Assembly (NCBI GenBank): GCA_023376005.1
Contig: CM042138.1
Location: forward strand, 98,714,276-98,778,275
Origin: Doryteuthis pealeii
Taxonomy: Eukaryota > Mollusca > Cephalopoda > Myopsida > Loliginidae
Length of the DNA: 64,000 nucleotides
Direction: 5' to 3'
Shown piece after piece: positions 11,414 through 22,319 of this stretch. Position 1 is the first letter of the stretch, and each line of letters begins with the position of its first letter. The notes beneath the pieces are model-generated. The model worked only from the letters and a program-made list of their open reading frames with translations. It ran no database searches and was not told the DNA's origin. A program made the translations under genes and the position numbers.

Positions 11414-11895
11414 GAATTAAAAAAACATATCAGCTAGCCAATGCCTCTAAAATGACGTACGGTTAATAACTATCCATAGCTTGTGAGTTGTGAGTATCAA
11501 CCTAACGAAAGATATAGTATTGAACTCATTATTTTAGAAATGTTGAACTGAGTGACCGCATCAAACGCTATTCAGATTGAAGTACAATACTTGATTTGAA
11601 TTATACGCGTATGAGTAACAAATTATCTTGTCAACACCTAAGTCATTCATATTCAGTGCAACAGTCGATTAAAATATCGCTTTACGTAATGAAAATTACA
11701 GCATCATCTCTCAGATCTTTTCTAAGAGAGAAACAGAACAAAAACTGTTTTATTCTGACTTAATAAATACGATATTGGATGGTTTGCTTCGACATGAACT
11801 GAAATGAACCCTCATGGGAGAAAAACAAACTTGTTTGTCCTTAAAGAATGGTCACGTCTAAATTCATTTAACACTGCAAATAGTATTAGACAATT

Positions 11896-11897
<2 letters not shown>

Positions 11898-11963
<66 letters not shown>
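11898..11963. repeat. (TA)n(TG)n microsatellite
   Basis: TA tract passing directly into TG repeats. Confidence 0.95.
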
Positions 11964-11964
<1 letters not shown>

Positions 11965-11965
<1 letters not shown>

Positions 11966-12160
11966 TTCTAAACTCCGACAGTATAAAGAAAGTCCCGGCT
12001 TTATAGTCTGTAATTACCCAATACAAACTTTCGCCTGGAGAAAAAACTTCATAAAAAAAAAATAAAAAACAACTCATATTCACCTCCTGAAAATAATCAG
12101 ATGATATTATTAAAGTGGCCAAAAGAAAAAAGTTGCCTAAGTTAAATATACTAAAATTCT
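11965..12160. repeat. Dispersed repeat J, copy 1
   Basis: Shares CCCGGCTTTATAGTCTGTAA, CAATACAAACTTTCGCCTGG, a TGAAAATAATC segment and TTGCCTAAGTTAAATATAC with 51385-51560 in the same order and orientation. Both are followed by a decayed version of the tag AAGTGCTCAATAC that neighbours hammerhead motifs elsewhere. No coding sequence is seen. Confidence 0.65.
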
Positions 12161-12368
12161 CAATACAAAAAATAGACCCCATGCATAACACAGACTAAAT
12201 AAAAAAACCTATATATAGTTATTTTTATAAAGTTTGTCTTGTGTAGTGGGGACGAGAACACAATATTAAGGATAGAGTGTATATAAATATATAGTGTGTA
12301 CACAGAAATTAATACTGCATGATAACTACTACTTTCACGCTTTTTGGTATCTTCAGACCACAACCAGA

Positions 12369-12429
12369 CACAATAACCACATGCACATGCACACACACAG
12401 ACAGACAGGTACACACACACACACACAAA

Positions 12430-12495
<66 letters not shown>
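12369..12495. repeat. (CA)n(TA)n compound microsatellite
   Basis: CA repeats with GA and AAACA interruptions, passing into TA. Confidence 0.95.
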
Positions 12496-12497
<2 letters not shown>

Positions 12498-12504
12498 GGT
12501 GTAG

Positions 12505-12956
12505 TTGGAGCTCCTTAGCCTTGGTCGGCAATCCAAGCTGACCAGGTCCAAGAATTTGTCTCTCTTTTCGTTTTCTTTCATTTTCACTCTGTGGTCCGCC
12601 TTTATATAATGTTTTCTTATGGTATTGTCTTGTGCTGCGATTATAAGAGATGTCGTTTCTCTCTTGAGGTTTTCTCTTCTTAGCCATGCTCTTCTGATGT
12701 GATATCTCCAGTTTTCACTTGAAGTACCAATATAGTTGTTTTTCTTCTCATTTCTGTTTTCTAGTTTTTGATGTATTTCTGCTTGTCAATATGTTGCAAT
12801 TTTTTTTCTGGCTGCTGACATTAGTCTTTCCTTACTTTTATTAGTGTATTCTTCAAGTGATTGGGTTTTCACATCTACACAATCTTCAATGTTGGCGAGA
12901 CTTCGTCTCTCCTTTTTTCTTGGCACATATAGTCTGCCGATGCTATCTCTCGGGTT
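12505..12956 (-). pseudogene. Decayed LINE fragment, upstream section
   Basis: Minus-strand LINE sequence. The plus strand shows GACCAGGTCCAAGAATTTGT and CGTTTTCTTTCATTTTCACT near the left, and CATCTACACAATCTTCAATG with CATATAGTCTGCCGATGCTA near the right. The same segments occur at 60380-60470, so this comes from the same LINE family but from a more internal region. Reading is broken throughout. Confidence 0.6.
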
Positions 12957-12957
12957 A

Positions 12958-12996
<39 letters not shown>

Positions 12997-13239
12997 TCAT
13001 CACTTGAAATTTTTCACACCAGCGTTAGCTGTTGGTCTTTCACTAGATTCTGAGTGGCAACAAGTCTTCTCAGGTCTCCAGGACTCTTCTGAGTATTCTA
13101 GCAGATCTTAACAAAGCGGTTGTTTCGATGGTCTGGGTTCTTCTGTTATTCAACTTTTCTAGTCTATTTTCCAAACCTTTGAGGACCGTTCCAAAGGCAA
13201 GAATCTTAATTGGTAACACATTTGCCCTAATATTCCACA

Positions 13240-13276
<37 letters not shown>

Positions 13277-13300
13277 ATTATTATTATTATTATTATGCAT
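12957..13300 (-). pseudogene. LINE 3' end with (TAA)n tail
   Basis: Reading on the minus strand, a decayed C-terminal coding segment (plus strand TTTCACACCAGCGTTAGCTG, CAGGTCTCCAGGACTCTTCT, GAGGACCGTTCCAAAGGCAA) ends in an (ATT)n tract at 12957-12996, which is the element's 3' tail. A second (ATT)n at 13241-13296 interrupts the upstream side. Confidence 0.75.
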
Positions 13301-13314
13301 GTTGTTCCTTTACT

Positions 13315-13648
13315 TAGAGCAACTACAGCCCATCGTCCTATTTTCATGCAATATAACGCCGCTTGTAACACTAAAAAAACAACAACAAAAAGCAAAGATG
13401 GTAAAACAATTCTTCGATGCTGAAAACTTTGAGTTTATGGTATGGCCCGTTCAAAATTCAGATCTCAATCCAATTGAGAATCTTTGGCAAATCATCTGCG
13501 ATGATTTAGGGCAAGTGTAGTGATTTGTCGAAGAAAATGTCGGAGGAATGGGATACAATCACACCTAAACAATCTGATAGATTAGTGAAGTCAAGTGGTC
13601 CTAGATATACCGAAACAATTAAAAACCGTGACCTGCACATGTCTTATT
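13315..13648 (+). pseudogene. Tc1-type transposase C-terminal fragment
   Basis: Conceptual translation contains ATTAHRPIFMQYNAA, then in another frame FDAENFEFMVWPVQNSDLNP followed by IENLW. That is the segment around the last catalytic Glu of DD34E transposases (WP..S.DLNPIENLW in the family). After a further frameshift it continues LSKKMSEEWDTITP and ends at a stop near 13648. These enzymes cut and paste DNA in the nucleus. At least two frameshifts and loss of the N-terminal DNA-binding part make this a dead relic. Confidence 0.8.
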
Positions 13649-13697
13649 AATATCCCATTTGATTATTAAATCAATCATGATGTGAATTCAATCTAAA

Positions 13698-13972
13698 TTC
13701 ATGTATTTACCCAACCCCTCTGCCATGAGCAGGATGCAACACAAGGTAATTTTTTTAAAGTACCGGTTTGAATTCAGAGATTTTCTCCCACACCAAAGTA
13801 AAAGAGCCCATCATATCCTACGATTTACCCATAACTGGATGAAGAACAATTGTATTCATACTTTTCTCGTGTGTATTAGCGCTATGTGAAATGCAACTAG
13901 CCTTGGCCATGATTCGTGTCACCTGATCCATTTCCTACGACGATAACTGTTACGAAACGTGCGCCTTCTAAT
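13698..13972 (-). mobile_element. tRNA-derived SINE, family A
   Basis: Nearly full-length minus-strand copy. The plus strand shows TTTACCCAACCCCTCTGCCA and CAACACAAGGT at the 3' end, TAGCGCTATGTGAAATGCAA in the body, and a decayed B box with TCCATTTCCTACGACGATAAC at the head. Confidence 0.85.
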
Positions 13973-14103
13973 TTAATCTACATTTATCTTCATAATTCTG
14001 GACGCTATACTGTTTGTTATAAACAGCTTTTTTCGATGACTTTCCTTGCCTTTTGGTTCTTCTTTATACAAACTTACCAAACTGTAAGGTCTGTTTTTTT
14101 TTA

Positions 14104-14500
14104 CTTTTCGCCTACTTTAATCCACTCACAGCAGCTCTCTCACCACTGCAATCCTACCGTAAGCTGCTGATGGTTAGTTCATTATAATTGAGCAGAAGGA
14201 CTCAGTTTACAATAATAATAAGACTTTATTTTGATAGAATGGGTTCTGAGGCGAATAGATGGTGGACTTTGAAATATCCCATCTCACAGGTAAAAAATAC
14301 CAAGAAAATTTGGTACAACCGTGGGGGAAATTTAGTAGGAAAGAGATGATAATTATTCATTGAAATGTTTATCACGATCGAATCTGTCGAATTTGACTTT
14401 TAAAATCTTTACTCTTACGTTCTCCAATATTGAACACTACTGTATATTGTCAAATAAAATCACAATTATCCTCAACACAGAAAGCCTTAAAATAACATAG
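14104..14500 (-). repeat. Composite repeat K, minus-strand copy
   Basis: In reverse it is collinear with 41205-41608. The flank at 14345-14500 (GTATATTGTCAAATAAAATC, CACAATTATCCTC, TTTATCACGATCGAATCTGT) matches 41205-41362. The part at 14104-14345 matches the TTAA-flanked MITE at 41366-41608 with degraded termini. Because MITE and flank are duplicated together, the MITE was present before this unit spread. Confidence 0.65.
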
Positions 14501-14769
14501 AGACACCAATTAATGAATGTAGACATCTTGCATGTTGATAGTTACTATCAATATAATGTGTGAAATAGGACTGAAATGATTATTTTTAAATTTGAAACTG
14601 AATTGAGTTGATTCAATCGATATTTTAGGTACATCTATTGTGTTCAGTCTCACAAGTTTCGTTTTGGTCTATTTTTCTCATCGACTATATCTGTTCAAGA
14701 TTCTTCTGACCATCTATCTACCTATGCATATCGATCTCCCTAATTTGTGCCTATCTATACATGCAAGTC

Positions 14770-14814
14770 TCTTCATCTCTCTCTCTCTTCGTCTCTCTCT
14801 CTCTCTCTCTCTAT

Positions 14815-14871
<57 letters not shown>

Positions 14872-14900
14872 TATTTATTTATATAAATATATACAAGTCT

Positions 14901-14939
<39 letters not shown>

Positions 14940-15104
14940 ATCTATCTATCTATCTATGTCAGTCCCTTCATATCTATTTATATATCTATTTATATGTATG
15001 TATGTATGTATGTATGTATATATCTATCTATCCATCTATCTATATCAGTCTCTTCGTATATATCTATCTATTTATCTAATTCTCTGTATATCTATCTATC
15101 TATC

Positions 15105-15182
<78 letters not shown>

Positions 15183-15286
15183 TGTCCCTTCATATCTATT
15201 TATTTATCTAACTATCTCTCTCTCTTTCTCTCTCTCTCTATTTCTCTCTCTCTCTATCTATCTATCTATCCATCTATCTATGTCAG

Positions 15287-15317
<31 letters not shown>

Positions 15318-15410
15318 ATCTGTCAGTCTCTTCATATCTATTTATCTAATTATGTTCATGTATATCTATGTAATTCTATGTATGTCAATTTACCTAATTT
15401 TGCGCGCATC
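14770..15410. repeat. (CT)n, (CA)n, (ATCT)n and (TA)n array
   Basis: More than 600 bp of nested simple repeats: CT at 14777-14815, CA at 14819-14870, CT at 14905-14935, ATCT blocks, CT at 15110-15145, TA at 15145-15180, and ATCT again. A recurring link resembling CAGTC(T/C)CTTC(A/G)TATCTAT separates the blocks, so there is a higher-order period above the tetranucleotide. Predicted peptides are artefacts. Confidence 0.9.
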
Positions 15411-15875
15411 TATCTATCCCTTCTACAGTATTGAATTCGGTCTCCACTTGGCACCCCACACACATATAGTCTTATTATAGATAAAGATAAGTAAATAACT
15501 CTAGAGAATGAATGTTTTAAAGCCGCTCTTTTGCGTCTTTGTTTCCGGTTGTTTTATTTTTGTTGTCTTCTTTTTTTTTTGGGGGGGTGCCTACTGACAC
15601 CAATTGCTGAAGAATATCTCTTGCATTTCTCTTAAAGACAACATTTCTAGTGCAATCCTCTTAGACACCGATTTTTTCTAAAATTGGGATTCTAGACCGA
15701 AGTTCCCTCAACTCGCAAAACAAAACAAAACAAAATAGTAATAAATAAAATAGAATAGAAAAATAAAAAAGTAAAAAATAAAAGTAACAAACAAACAAAC
15801 AAACAAACAAAAGAGAAGCAAAAACAAACAAAAAGATGGGAAAACATAACCTGTTTTATGGAGTAAGTAAAAAGT

Positions 15876-16104
15876 AAAGCCGTTGGGGTAGCCTAAAGTC
15901 GGTATCAGCCAATCAGCGAGGGTGTCTATCCCCTTTTAACTAGCGCTAGACCAAGGAGATTGTTTTTGCATCTGAGGTGGAGCGAAACACCTGCTCCTTA
16001 CTTTACCGCACTGACTGTGCTACACATACGCTGAGTTGGCGAGGGCTGTATCGAACAGAACCTTGATGGTTTAGTTGCCGAACGCTCTACCAACTGAGCT
16101 ATGT
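15876..16104 (-). mobile_element. tRNA-derived SINE, family B
   Basis: Same block order as 7874-8115. On the minus strand the head has TAGCTCAGTTGGTAGAGCG, a good A-box region. The plus strand has TAAAGTCGGTATCAGCCAAT, CAGCGAGGGTGTCTATCCCC and ACGCTGAGTTGGCGAGGGC. Confidence 0.85.
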
Positions 16105-16539
16105 ATTTGTAACCAACAAACGTCAAATATTAAGACAAGGGTTTCACTAAAGAAACTGAAAAAAGAGGAAGGTTAAGAAATAATTCATTTCGCTGGGAAT
16201 AAGTTCTTGAATACGAAACAATCTCGAAAAGATTTATGTCTCTATTTTACTTTCTTTTTCTTTTACTGTTTTACTTTTATCCGAACGTTTCTTATTTCTT
16301 TCATTGGTCACCGTCTGGTCGATTTACGAGTTGATAACTCGTCTGTTGCGTTTCTGCTTTTTTCTGATAACCAATGAGTATTTATTGAATATTTGCCAAA
16401 AGTTGATTCATGCGATTGTTTAGGGTCATATTTTGTGTTTAGGGTTTGAAATTTTTCGTTGTGGCCTATTTACTTATTATATATCTTCCAAACTCATTCT
16501 ATCTTTTTCTTCCTTTATCTACCTACCAATCAATCAATC

Positions 16540-16787
16540 TATCTATCTATCTATCTACTAATAGTATCTATGTCAGACTATCTATCTATCTATCTATCTA
16601 TCTATATATATATATATATATAACTAATAGTATCTATGTCAGACTGATAATATCTATCTATCTATCTATCTAAAACTATCTATCTGATAATATCTATCTA
16701 TCTATCTAAAACTAATAGTATCTATGTCATGATAATATCTATCTATCTATCTAACTATCTAAACTAATATCCATGTCAGACTGATAA

Positions 16788-16823
<36 letters not shown>

Positions 16824-17024
16824 AATCTAAAACTAATAGTATCTATGTTAGACTGATATCTATCTATCTATCTATCTATCTAAAACTAATAGTATCTATG
16901 TCAGACTGATATATCTGTCTGTCTGTCTGACTATCTATCTATATATCTATCTATCTATCAGTCTAAAACCGATAATATCTTTTTTAGATTGAGAATATAT
17001 CTCCTAGAATGCTAATATCTATCC

Positions 17025-17060
<36 letters not shown>

Positions 17061-17170
17061 CAAATTGATAATATATATCTGTATATGTACCTATATCAAA
17101 CTGATAATATCTATTTATCTATCTATAAGTATCTTAGTCTGATAGTATATCTCTTAGTCTGATAATATCT
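16540..17170. repeat. Higher-order (ATCT)n minisatellite
   Basis: Runs of ATCT are separated by a repeated linker of the form AAACTAATAGTATCTATGTC followed by AGACTGATA. At least seven linker copies are present, some decayed to CTTAGTCTGATAGTATAT. The repeating unit is about 55-75 bp and varies mainly in ATCT number, typical of replication slippage within a minisatellite. Confidence 0.85.
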
Positions 17171-17227
17171 ATCTGAAAACATTTCTGCTATTCTTACCTT
17201 GAAGACCTTGATCACAGACCACAAAAT

Positions 17228-17229
<2 letters not shown>

Positions 17230-17289
<60 letters not shown>

Positions 17290-17290
17290 C

Positions 17291-17334
<44 letters not shown>
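17230..17334. repeat. (CT)n(TA)n microsatellite
   Basis: About 55 bp of CT followed by TA, directly left of the hammerhead-bearing sequence. Confidence 0.95.
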
Positions 17335-17336
<2 letters not shown>

Positions 17337-17590
17337 CTTATCGGGATAGAGTTATACGCAATATTGATGGTTGATACGAGTATTATCCGGATAAGTCAGT
17401 GTTATAGCAAATATAAAGTGCTCAATACATTAGTAGAGTAGATTTACTATTACAGTGTGTATTGAAATAACCTACTCGAGTTTCCCCATAAGGATCTTCA
17501 GGGTTAATTCCAAGGAATTAATCAAGATATTGATTAATTACAGCTAATTGCGGAAGTGAATATTTCAATTATGACCGTTGAAAACAGTGT
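17335..17590 (-). mobile_element. Hammerhead-bearing dispersed element (tagged family), copy 1
   Basis: On the minus strand a hammerhead motif (17468-17506) is followed about 45 nt downstream by GTATTGAGCACTTTATATTT. The same order, ribozyme then TATTGAGCACTTT, occurs at 27560-27750 and, more decayed, at 29935-30110, 32436-32515 and 51537-51690. The left edge has a short inverted repeat, GACTTATCGGGAT/ATCCGGATAAGTC at 17336-17397. Limits are estimates. No protein is encoded here. Confidence 0.6.
17468..17506 (-). ncRNA. Type I hammerhead ribozyme motif
   Basis: Minus-strand reading: stem I TAACC pairs with GGTTA; core box CTGAAGA; stem II TCC/GGG (one U-G pair) with loop TTAT; GAAA box; stem III of the A-U pair plus one C-G pair with loop TCGA; then U and A at the cleavage position (NUH rule satisfied). 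All conserved core bases of the hammerhead are present. Stems are short, so activity in isolation may depend on loop contacts. No cleavage evidence is available here. Confidence 0.65.
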
Positions 17591-17852
17591 CACAGTGAAT
17601 GAACGGGATCACGTAATTTCGAAAGTTCAATGTCAAACACGATGTTGTTGGATCTTGAACGTGAATGTTAACGTGAAATATTAAACAAAGACGCTGTTAA
17701 ATTCTGAACGTGATTGTTGACGTGGAAAAAAGAAACGTGCAGAATAGTATTCTTTTAAAATATCAGGTAATATCCGTGTTTGATGTTTGCGTCAAAAGAA
17801 ATCTGTTTACATTTAAAATTTAAACATTTAAAAAAAGAATTAGTTGCTGATT

Positions 17853-17856
<4 letters not shown>

Positions 17857-17906
<50 letters not shown>
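17857..17906. repeat. (TA)n microsatellite
   Basis: Uninterrupted TA dinucleotides. Confidence 0.95.
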
Positions 17907-17910
<4 letters not shown>

Positions 17911-18042
17911 GGAAGTATATAACACATTTTCTGACATTCTGTTATTCACGTTTTGTGTATTCATGATATATAACTTTTTTTTTGGTAGTTTATCTATGTC
18001 ATACCTACATTTACGCGGCTTTTTATAGTTTATCGTGGTTGT

Positions 18043-18455
18043 ATCAATGCTACTGTACGGCTGCACTACTTGGCCCTAACGATGCGCCTGGATAATTAGC
18101 TAGATGGGAGCTGCACAAGAATGATGCGTGTAATCTTAAACAAAACGTGGAAACAACACCCCACAAGAAAACAGCTGTACGGCCACCTGCCCCATATCAC
18201 ACAAACCATCCGTGTGAGGCGAACAAGAAACGCTGAGCATTGCTGGAGAAGCAAGGATGAACTCATAAGTGACGTTCTTCTGTGGAAGCCATCACATCGG
18301 CACTATAGTAGGCCGACCAGAACAGACCTACATAGACCAACTCTGCGTGAATACTGGATGCTGCGCAGAGGACCTTCTAGGGGCAATGAATGATAGGGAC
18401 GGTTGGCGAAAGATTGTTATGCATATCCGTGCTACTAGCGTGACATGATGATGAT
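18043..18455 (+). pseudogene. RTE-like LINE 3' end
   Basis: Translation shows LLYGCTTWP, then after a frameshift RMMRVILNKTWKQHPT, YGHLP, VRRTRNAEHCWRSKDELISD and VLLWKPSH. This is the C-terminal region of reverse-transcriptase polyproteins of LINEs common in invertebrate and vertebrate genomes, which ends (H/A)GHCWRSKDELISDVLLW in the family. The fragment ends in short ATGATGATG repeats, a usual RTE-type tail. It is 5'-truncated and frameshifted, hence inactive. Confidence 0.8.
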
Positions 18456-18680
18456 TCTATTTTCACTCTATGGTTCACTGGAACGGGAAAATCTATTTAG
18501 ATGACAAGTTCTTTTCTTCTTGCTAATTAATACGAGGTCTCGTCTTCTGATTGAAATTTGGTGATCCTTTTGTTTTTTAAAGACCCAGAGAATTTTAAAG
18601 GTCTTTTTCTCTAGGACAGATTCTGGTTTGTGCACATACAATTTTTACGATATTTTACAAGTATTTTCTTTTGTTTTAAT
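18456..18680 (-). pseudogene. LINE fragment, opposite orientation
   Basis: Plus-strand words such as TTCTTGCTAATTAATACGAG, TCTAGGACAGATTCTGGTTT and TGCACATACA match the more 5' part of the minus-strand LINE copies at 35900-36060 and 61690-61850. It abuts the RTE-like end, so two unrelated LINE fragments lie tail to tail. Confidence 0.55.
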
Positions 18681-18736
18681 TTTAGTCGCTTTTTTATCGC
18701 AGCTTTACTTAAGCCACCAAATTGACAATGTTTTAT

Positions 18737-18983
18737 TTAACTCTTTGCCTACCAAATTTTTCCCACAGCTGAACTTAATTTCTTGGTATTTTTTACCTGT
18801 ATGATGCGATATTTCAAAATTCCCTATCTATTTACCTGATAACTGATTCTATTCAAATAAAGACTATTATTATTGTAATTAGTCCATTGTAATCAATTAT
18901 AATGAATTAACCATCCGTTTTTGTACTTTGATCGTAGTAGTGGGAAAGCCGCTGTGGGCGGTTTAAAGAAGGCAAAGAGTTAA
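18737..18983. mobile_element. MITE with TTAA target duplication, piggyBac-like
   Basis: Bounded by TTAA at 18737-18740 and 18980-18983. The termini are inverted: CTCTTTGCCTACC at left and GGCAAAGAG at right. A TTAA duplication with a CYCTTTGCCT-type end is the signature of piggyBac-superfamily elements. At 247 bp with no coding sequence it is a non-autonomous derivative. A second copy is at 41366-41608 and a decayed one at 14104-14345. Confidence 0.75.
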
Positions 18984-19065
18984 TAACAATCAAATATCGT
19001 ATTGAGATTAGGTATAAGGAATTGAATTAGGGATTAGGTGTTAGGTCTGATCTTCTTTAAGTATC

Positions 19066-19115
19066 CCCGTAGCTTAATCGTTAAGATCGGTTGTCTTTTT
19101 ATCAGGCAGGAGCAA
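19066..19115 (+). other. Possible tRNA-like SINE head
   Basis: CCCCGTAGCTTAATCGTTAAG resembles a tRNA 5' half with an A box, but no B box is found before the LTR-like sequence begins at 19116. It may be a SINE head cut by that insertion. Confidence 0.25.
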
Positions 19116-19613
19116 TGTTACAATTTATGAGAAGTCATATAAATTGTAAACGTACCTGTAAGTTAGAATTTTAAATAAATTTCGTTAGAATTAAAAGCGG
19201 GGGTAGGTAATTTTCCATAAAGGTCAGGGATTATGATTGACATTTTAGATGACACCAACTGACCCCCGATACAAACACATGAAAATAAGTTTCTAGTTTA
19301 GAACAGATGCGACCCGGCTTTCAAGGAGCGTAGACATATTGTCAGCTCTGGGGTCCATCTCTCCCCGCGGCGGAATCATGGGCTAAGAAATAAAATTGAT
19401 CAAGAAACAAACAGGTTGTTGTGTTTGTTAATTAAATTATTAAACAAGCAATGCCCAGCCCAGTAAGAAGAATTAATAAAGAAGATCAACCCCTGACAAC
19501 AGAAGCCTACTAAACGAAAGAACATGGCGGCCGACGAGTTAGATGACCTAAACGAAGAATCAGTAAGCAGAGTAATAAAATAAGAACTATCATCTCTTAT
19601 CGTCTCTGCCCCC

Positions 19614-19644
<31 letters not shown>

Positions 19645-19731
19645 GATTATATACCCGTGATGACTCTCTCCATTTTACACCCGAAAGCCCTCCCCCATTA
19701 TATAGCCAAATCATGTTAGGGGTATATAACA
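19116..19731 (+). mobile_element. LTR-like element, decayed copy
   Basis: Begins TGTTACAATTTATGAG and ends GGTATATAACA, giving TGTTA/TAACA short inverted ends. Landmarks in the order found at 48778-49327 are a GTTAGAATTAAAAGCGGGGG segment, GATCAACCC-type sequence, a CT-rich tract and a GATTATATACCCGTG segment with a TATA-like element. The flanks show no matching direct repeat, so this copy alone would not prove an LTR. Confidence 0.45.
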
Positions 19732-19869
19732 GTAAAAAGTGAAGTGAGTTTGAGTCTCCTCGTGCGTTTTATTCTTTATTTACTCTCTGCCAAAATTTGA
19801 CGTTTAAGTTTAAGTTACAATAAAAATCCAATTAAAAATCAAGAAGAAAAGAAATACCCATTAAACGCT

Positions 19870-20245
19870 TTGATCCCTTTTGGTAATTATGTGCTAGAAG
19901 ACAGCGGCTGAGGGTCTTAGTGACCTGGGTATGACGTTAAACTACATCTAGTTGTGAGGGCCCAATTCTGGAGTTCTGCAGAGGGTGGGGTACTCCTTCA
20001 TTGTCATTCTTACTCCCAGGTCCACTTTCATCTGGAGTGGTAGTACCTTTCAGGGCCCCATCAATTGGGGTGAATAGATAAAAAAATGAGTTAAAATGTG
20101 TTTAGAATTAGTTTTAAAAATATCCAAATACCCAACAAGAATTAATAAAAACAAAAAACGTCTTCGGCATAAAATAACCCAAGGGTTTGATATGCCGTAA
20201 AATCCAACCGACGAACGAACGAACGAACCAACGAACCAACCACAC
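19870..20245 (+). repeat. Dispersed repeat G
   Basis: Contains GGTATGACGTTAAACTACAT, GTACTCCTTCATTGTCATTC, TTACTCCCAGGTCCACTTTC and ATCTGGAGTGGTAGTACC, and ends in an AAATAACCC/GATATGCCGTAAA segment. The same blocks occur at 48565 plus 49328, at 56905, and in reverse at 30700-30965. Related ends carry TTTAACGGCAT at left and ATGCCGTTAAA at right, so the family has inverted terminal words. Function and class are unknown. Confidence 0.65.
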
Positions 20246-20270
20246 AACCAGCCAACCAACCAACACTCTT
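20208..20270. repeat. (AACG)n/(CAAC)n tetranucleotide repeat
   Basis: GAACGAACGAACGAACC passes into CAAC repeats. It follows directly on the 3' end of repeat G and may have grown from its tail. Confidence 0.85.
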
Positions 20271-20274
20271 TGAT

Positions 20275-21045
20275 AATGTTCGAAGCTTTCCAGTAAATAA
20301 TTGGTACATTACTTACCTTTTTATATTCCATAGTTTTTCAGACTTCAAGAATAGTCCTAGTATCTATTTATTTTTCAATTTCACTACGCGTCCTTCTGAA
20401 ACGACGACATCCAATATCTGACAGATTTTTGTACGATTATCATTATCAGCGTTTGTATGTACGTCTTATCATCAGGGAAAATGTAGCCCGATTTTTTTTT
20501 CTTTGTAGATCTAAAGATCTCAGCGTGTTCGTTCAGTCGCCTCATTAAGCCTGGAAGGTAAACAAAAGAAAAAAAAGAAGTGATGCCAAGGTTTAGTTTA
20601 TCTGATTTTCATATTGAAAACGACCTGATCGTTTCAGAAGGGAATGCGCTATCTCTGAAAAAAATCTCCGCTTTTCTTTTTAGCCGCAAGTGGTTTTTAG
20701 TTGTGAGAGTGTTGTACACAGAAGTATCTCACCACGGAATTTGCGTCACACTCGGGAAGTAGTTGATAAACCTTAAAACCTTATTAAATAATAATGACTC
20801 CATAGATCTATGTAGGGTGAGAGGTAAGCAGAGACACGGCATCAGGTTTGTCTGGATTCAGTTTTTTTTAAACACTGGAATATTCACATACGGCAGTTAT
20901 CATTTGTATAACTGGAGAAATAATTCTATCTCTTGGATGGTGACAGTTAAAACTAAATTTAAGTACCGTATATAGTCGTATATAGGTCGTAGTTTGAAGA
21001 CATTCATTTGAGAAAAAATTGATGCGAATTTATATCTCTATTATA
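20275..21045. other. No gene recognised
   Basis: Two adjacent short frames of 60-70 residues lie here but show no recognisable domain, codon bias or splice context. I treat them as chance. Confidence 0.4.
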
Positions 21046-21049
21046 ATTA

Positions 21050-21329
21050 TGGAGGTGTGTGGTGTAATGGTTAGAGTCGTAGGAAATGGACTCGTCGACC
21101 ATAGTTCAAATCCTGGACAAAGCTGTTTGCATTTCACATAGCGCTAATACCCTTGGGAAAGGTATGAATCAAACTATACTCCCTCCAGCTATGGGCAAAT
21201 AGTAGGACAGACTGGGCTCTTTAACCATGGCTAGGTAATCAGTCTAAGAGAAGAAAACTCTGAATTCAAACCTGTTAAACTCCGTTTAAGAAATTGACCT
21301 TGTGTCACATTCTGCTCATGCGGAAGGTT

Positions 21330-21336
<7 letters not shown>
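21050..21336 (+). mobile_element. tRNA-derived SINE, family A, near full length
   Basis: Head GTGTGGTGTAATGGTTAGAG (A box) and an AGTTCAAATCCTGG B box. The complete body follows, including TTCACATAGCGCTAATACCC, CTCCCTCCAGCTATGGGC, GGGCTCTTTAACCATGGC and the tail AAATTGACCTTGTGTCAC with a GCGGAAGG-TTGGTAAAT end. It ends directly in (TA)n at 21338, which suggests that the microsatellite grew from the SINE tail or target site. Confidence 0.9.

Positions 21337-21337
<1 letters not shown>

Positions 21338-21375
<38 letters not shown>
21338..21375. repeat. (TA)n microsatellite
   Basis: TA tract directly on the 3' end of the SINE. Confidence 0.95.
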
Positions 21376-21376
<1 letters not shown>

Positions 21377-21539
21377 ATATATTATTTATTTCTGATACGA
21401 ATCCCTGATGATGAAGTTCATGCTTCGAAATCGATAAGACAAAAATAACATCTTTTTGTTTTTATTTTTCATACGCATTGTATTTGCCTTCAAATTACTA
21501 ATATATTATAATATATATCATATATTATAATGCAGGAAT

Positions 21540-22018
21540 TGTGTAAGTTTATCAAGGAGTATTTAATTTATATTATAGTCAAATCATTAATACATAAACC
21601 TCATATATTAATGATGTCTCTGTGAAAATCTGAGCTAGAGTTGGTGTTTGTGCGTTTAAAATCCTGGAAGGTGTCTTATATATCACTAAGAGATAAAGAT
21701 TTAAATAATATATGGCGCGGTTAATTTGTAAATTGGTTTTAACAAATCTGGGTTTAATAAGTAATAACTTGATGTTATTGATCTCTAATATTATTGTTAT
21801 ATTCTCCAACTTATTAAAATCAATCATATAAATGGTTTATATAGTAACCAATTAAAATATAATTAAAATAAGTGTAATCTTTTTATATGCGTTATGATTT
21901 AATAACGTTAGTTTTTCTAATTTTCTAATTTAATATATTTCATTACATTAAAATTTAAACACTTACATTTCTATTAAAACTTAAATACGTGTGCTCAGAG
22001 GGCACATATTTCTGCTAG
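21540..22018 (+). mobile_element. Helitron-like element, 5' end not resolved
   Basis: The 3' end has the hairpin GTGTGCTCAGAGGGCACAT, a short T-rich spacer and CTAG before T (22015-22019), like the copies at 510, 41114 and 43328. The body resembles 120-510 (a GTGTCATATATA/GTGTCTTATATATCA segment). The TCTTATTATAATGG start seen in the complete copies is missing, so the 5' part is truncated or too decayed. Confidence 0.5.
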
Positions 22019-22319
22019 TGAGTAATAATTTTGTAAGATTAACATGTAAACATAATGGTAGGTACTAGCAACAATACATTGCAACAAACATTTATACACT
22101 AATCGTTTCATGACTATACACTAAGGGTCGACTTATAGACGAGATTAATATATAAATTTTAGCTTTTTATTGGTACTTGTAGGAAACTCATAAGTATTTC
22201 ATCCACTAGTATTTGACAAAATATATTCTTGGCTTTTTAGATATTTACTGTCGGCGGGGTTTAGAATACACTGACTGTATCTCTGACAAAGGGATATGAC
22301 CCTATAAAAAGGAGTATCT

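Noticed and set aside
14640..15480. 264-codon frame rich in Ser, Leu, Ile and Tyr
   Set aside because: Entirely within CT, CA, TA and ATCT arrays; no domain or codon bias.
21395..21445. Hammerhead-like CTGATGATGAAG...CTTCGAAAT
   Set aside because: A four-pair stem II with an extra base is possible, but stem I does not pair and the cleavage position is poor.
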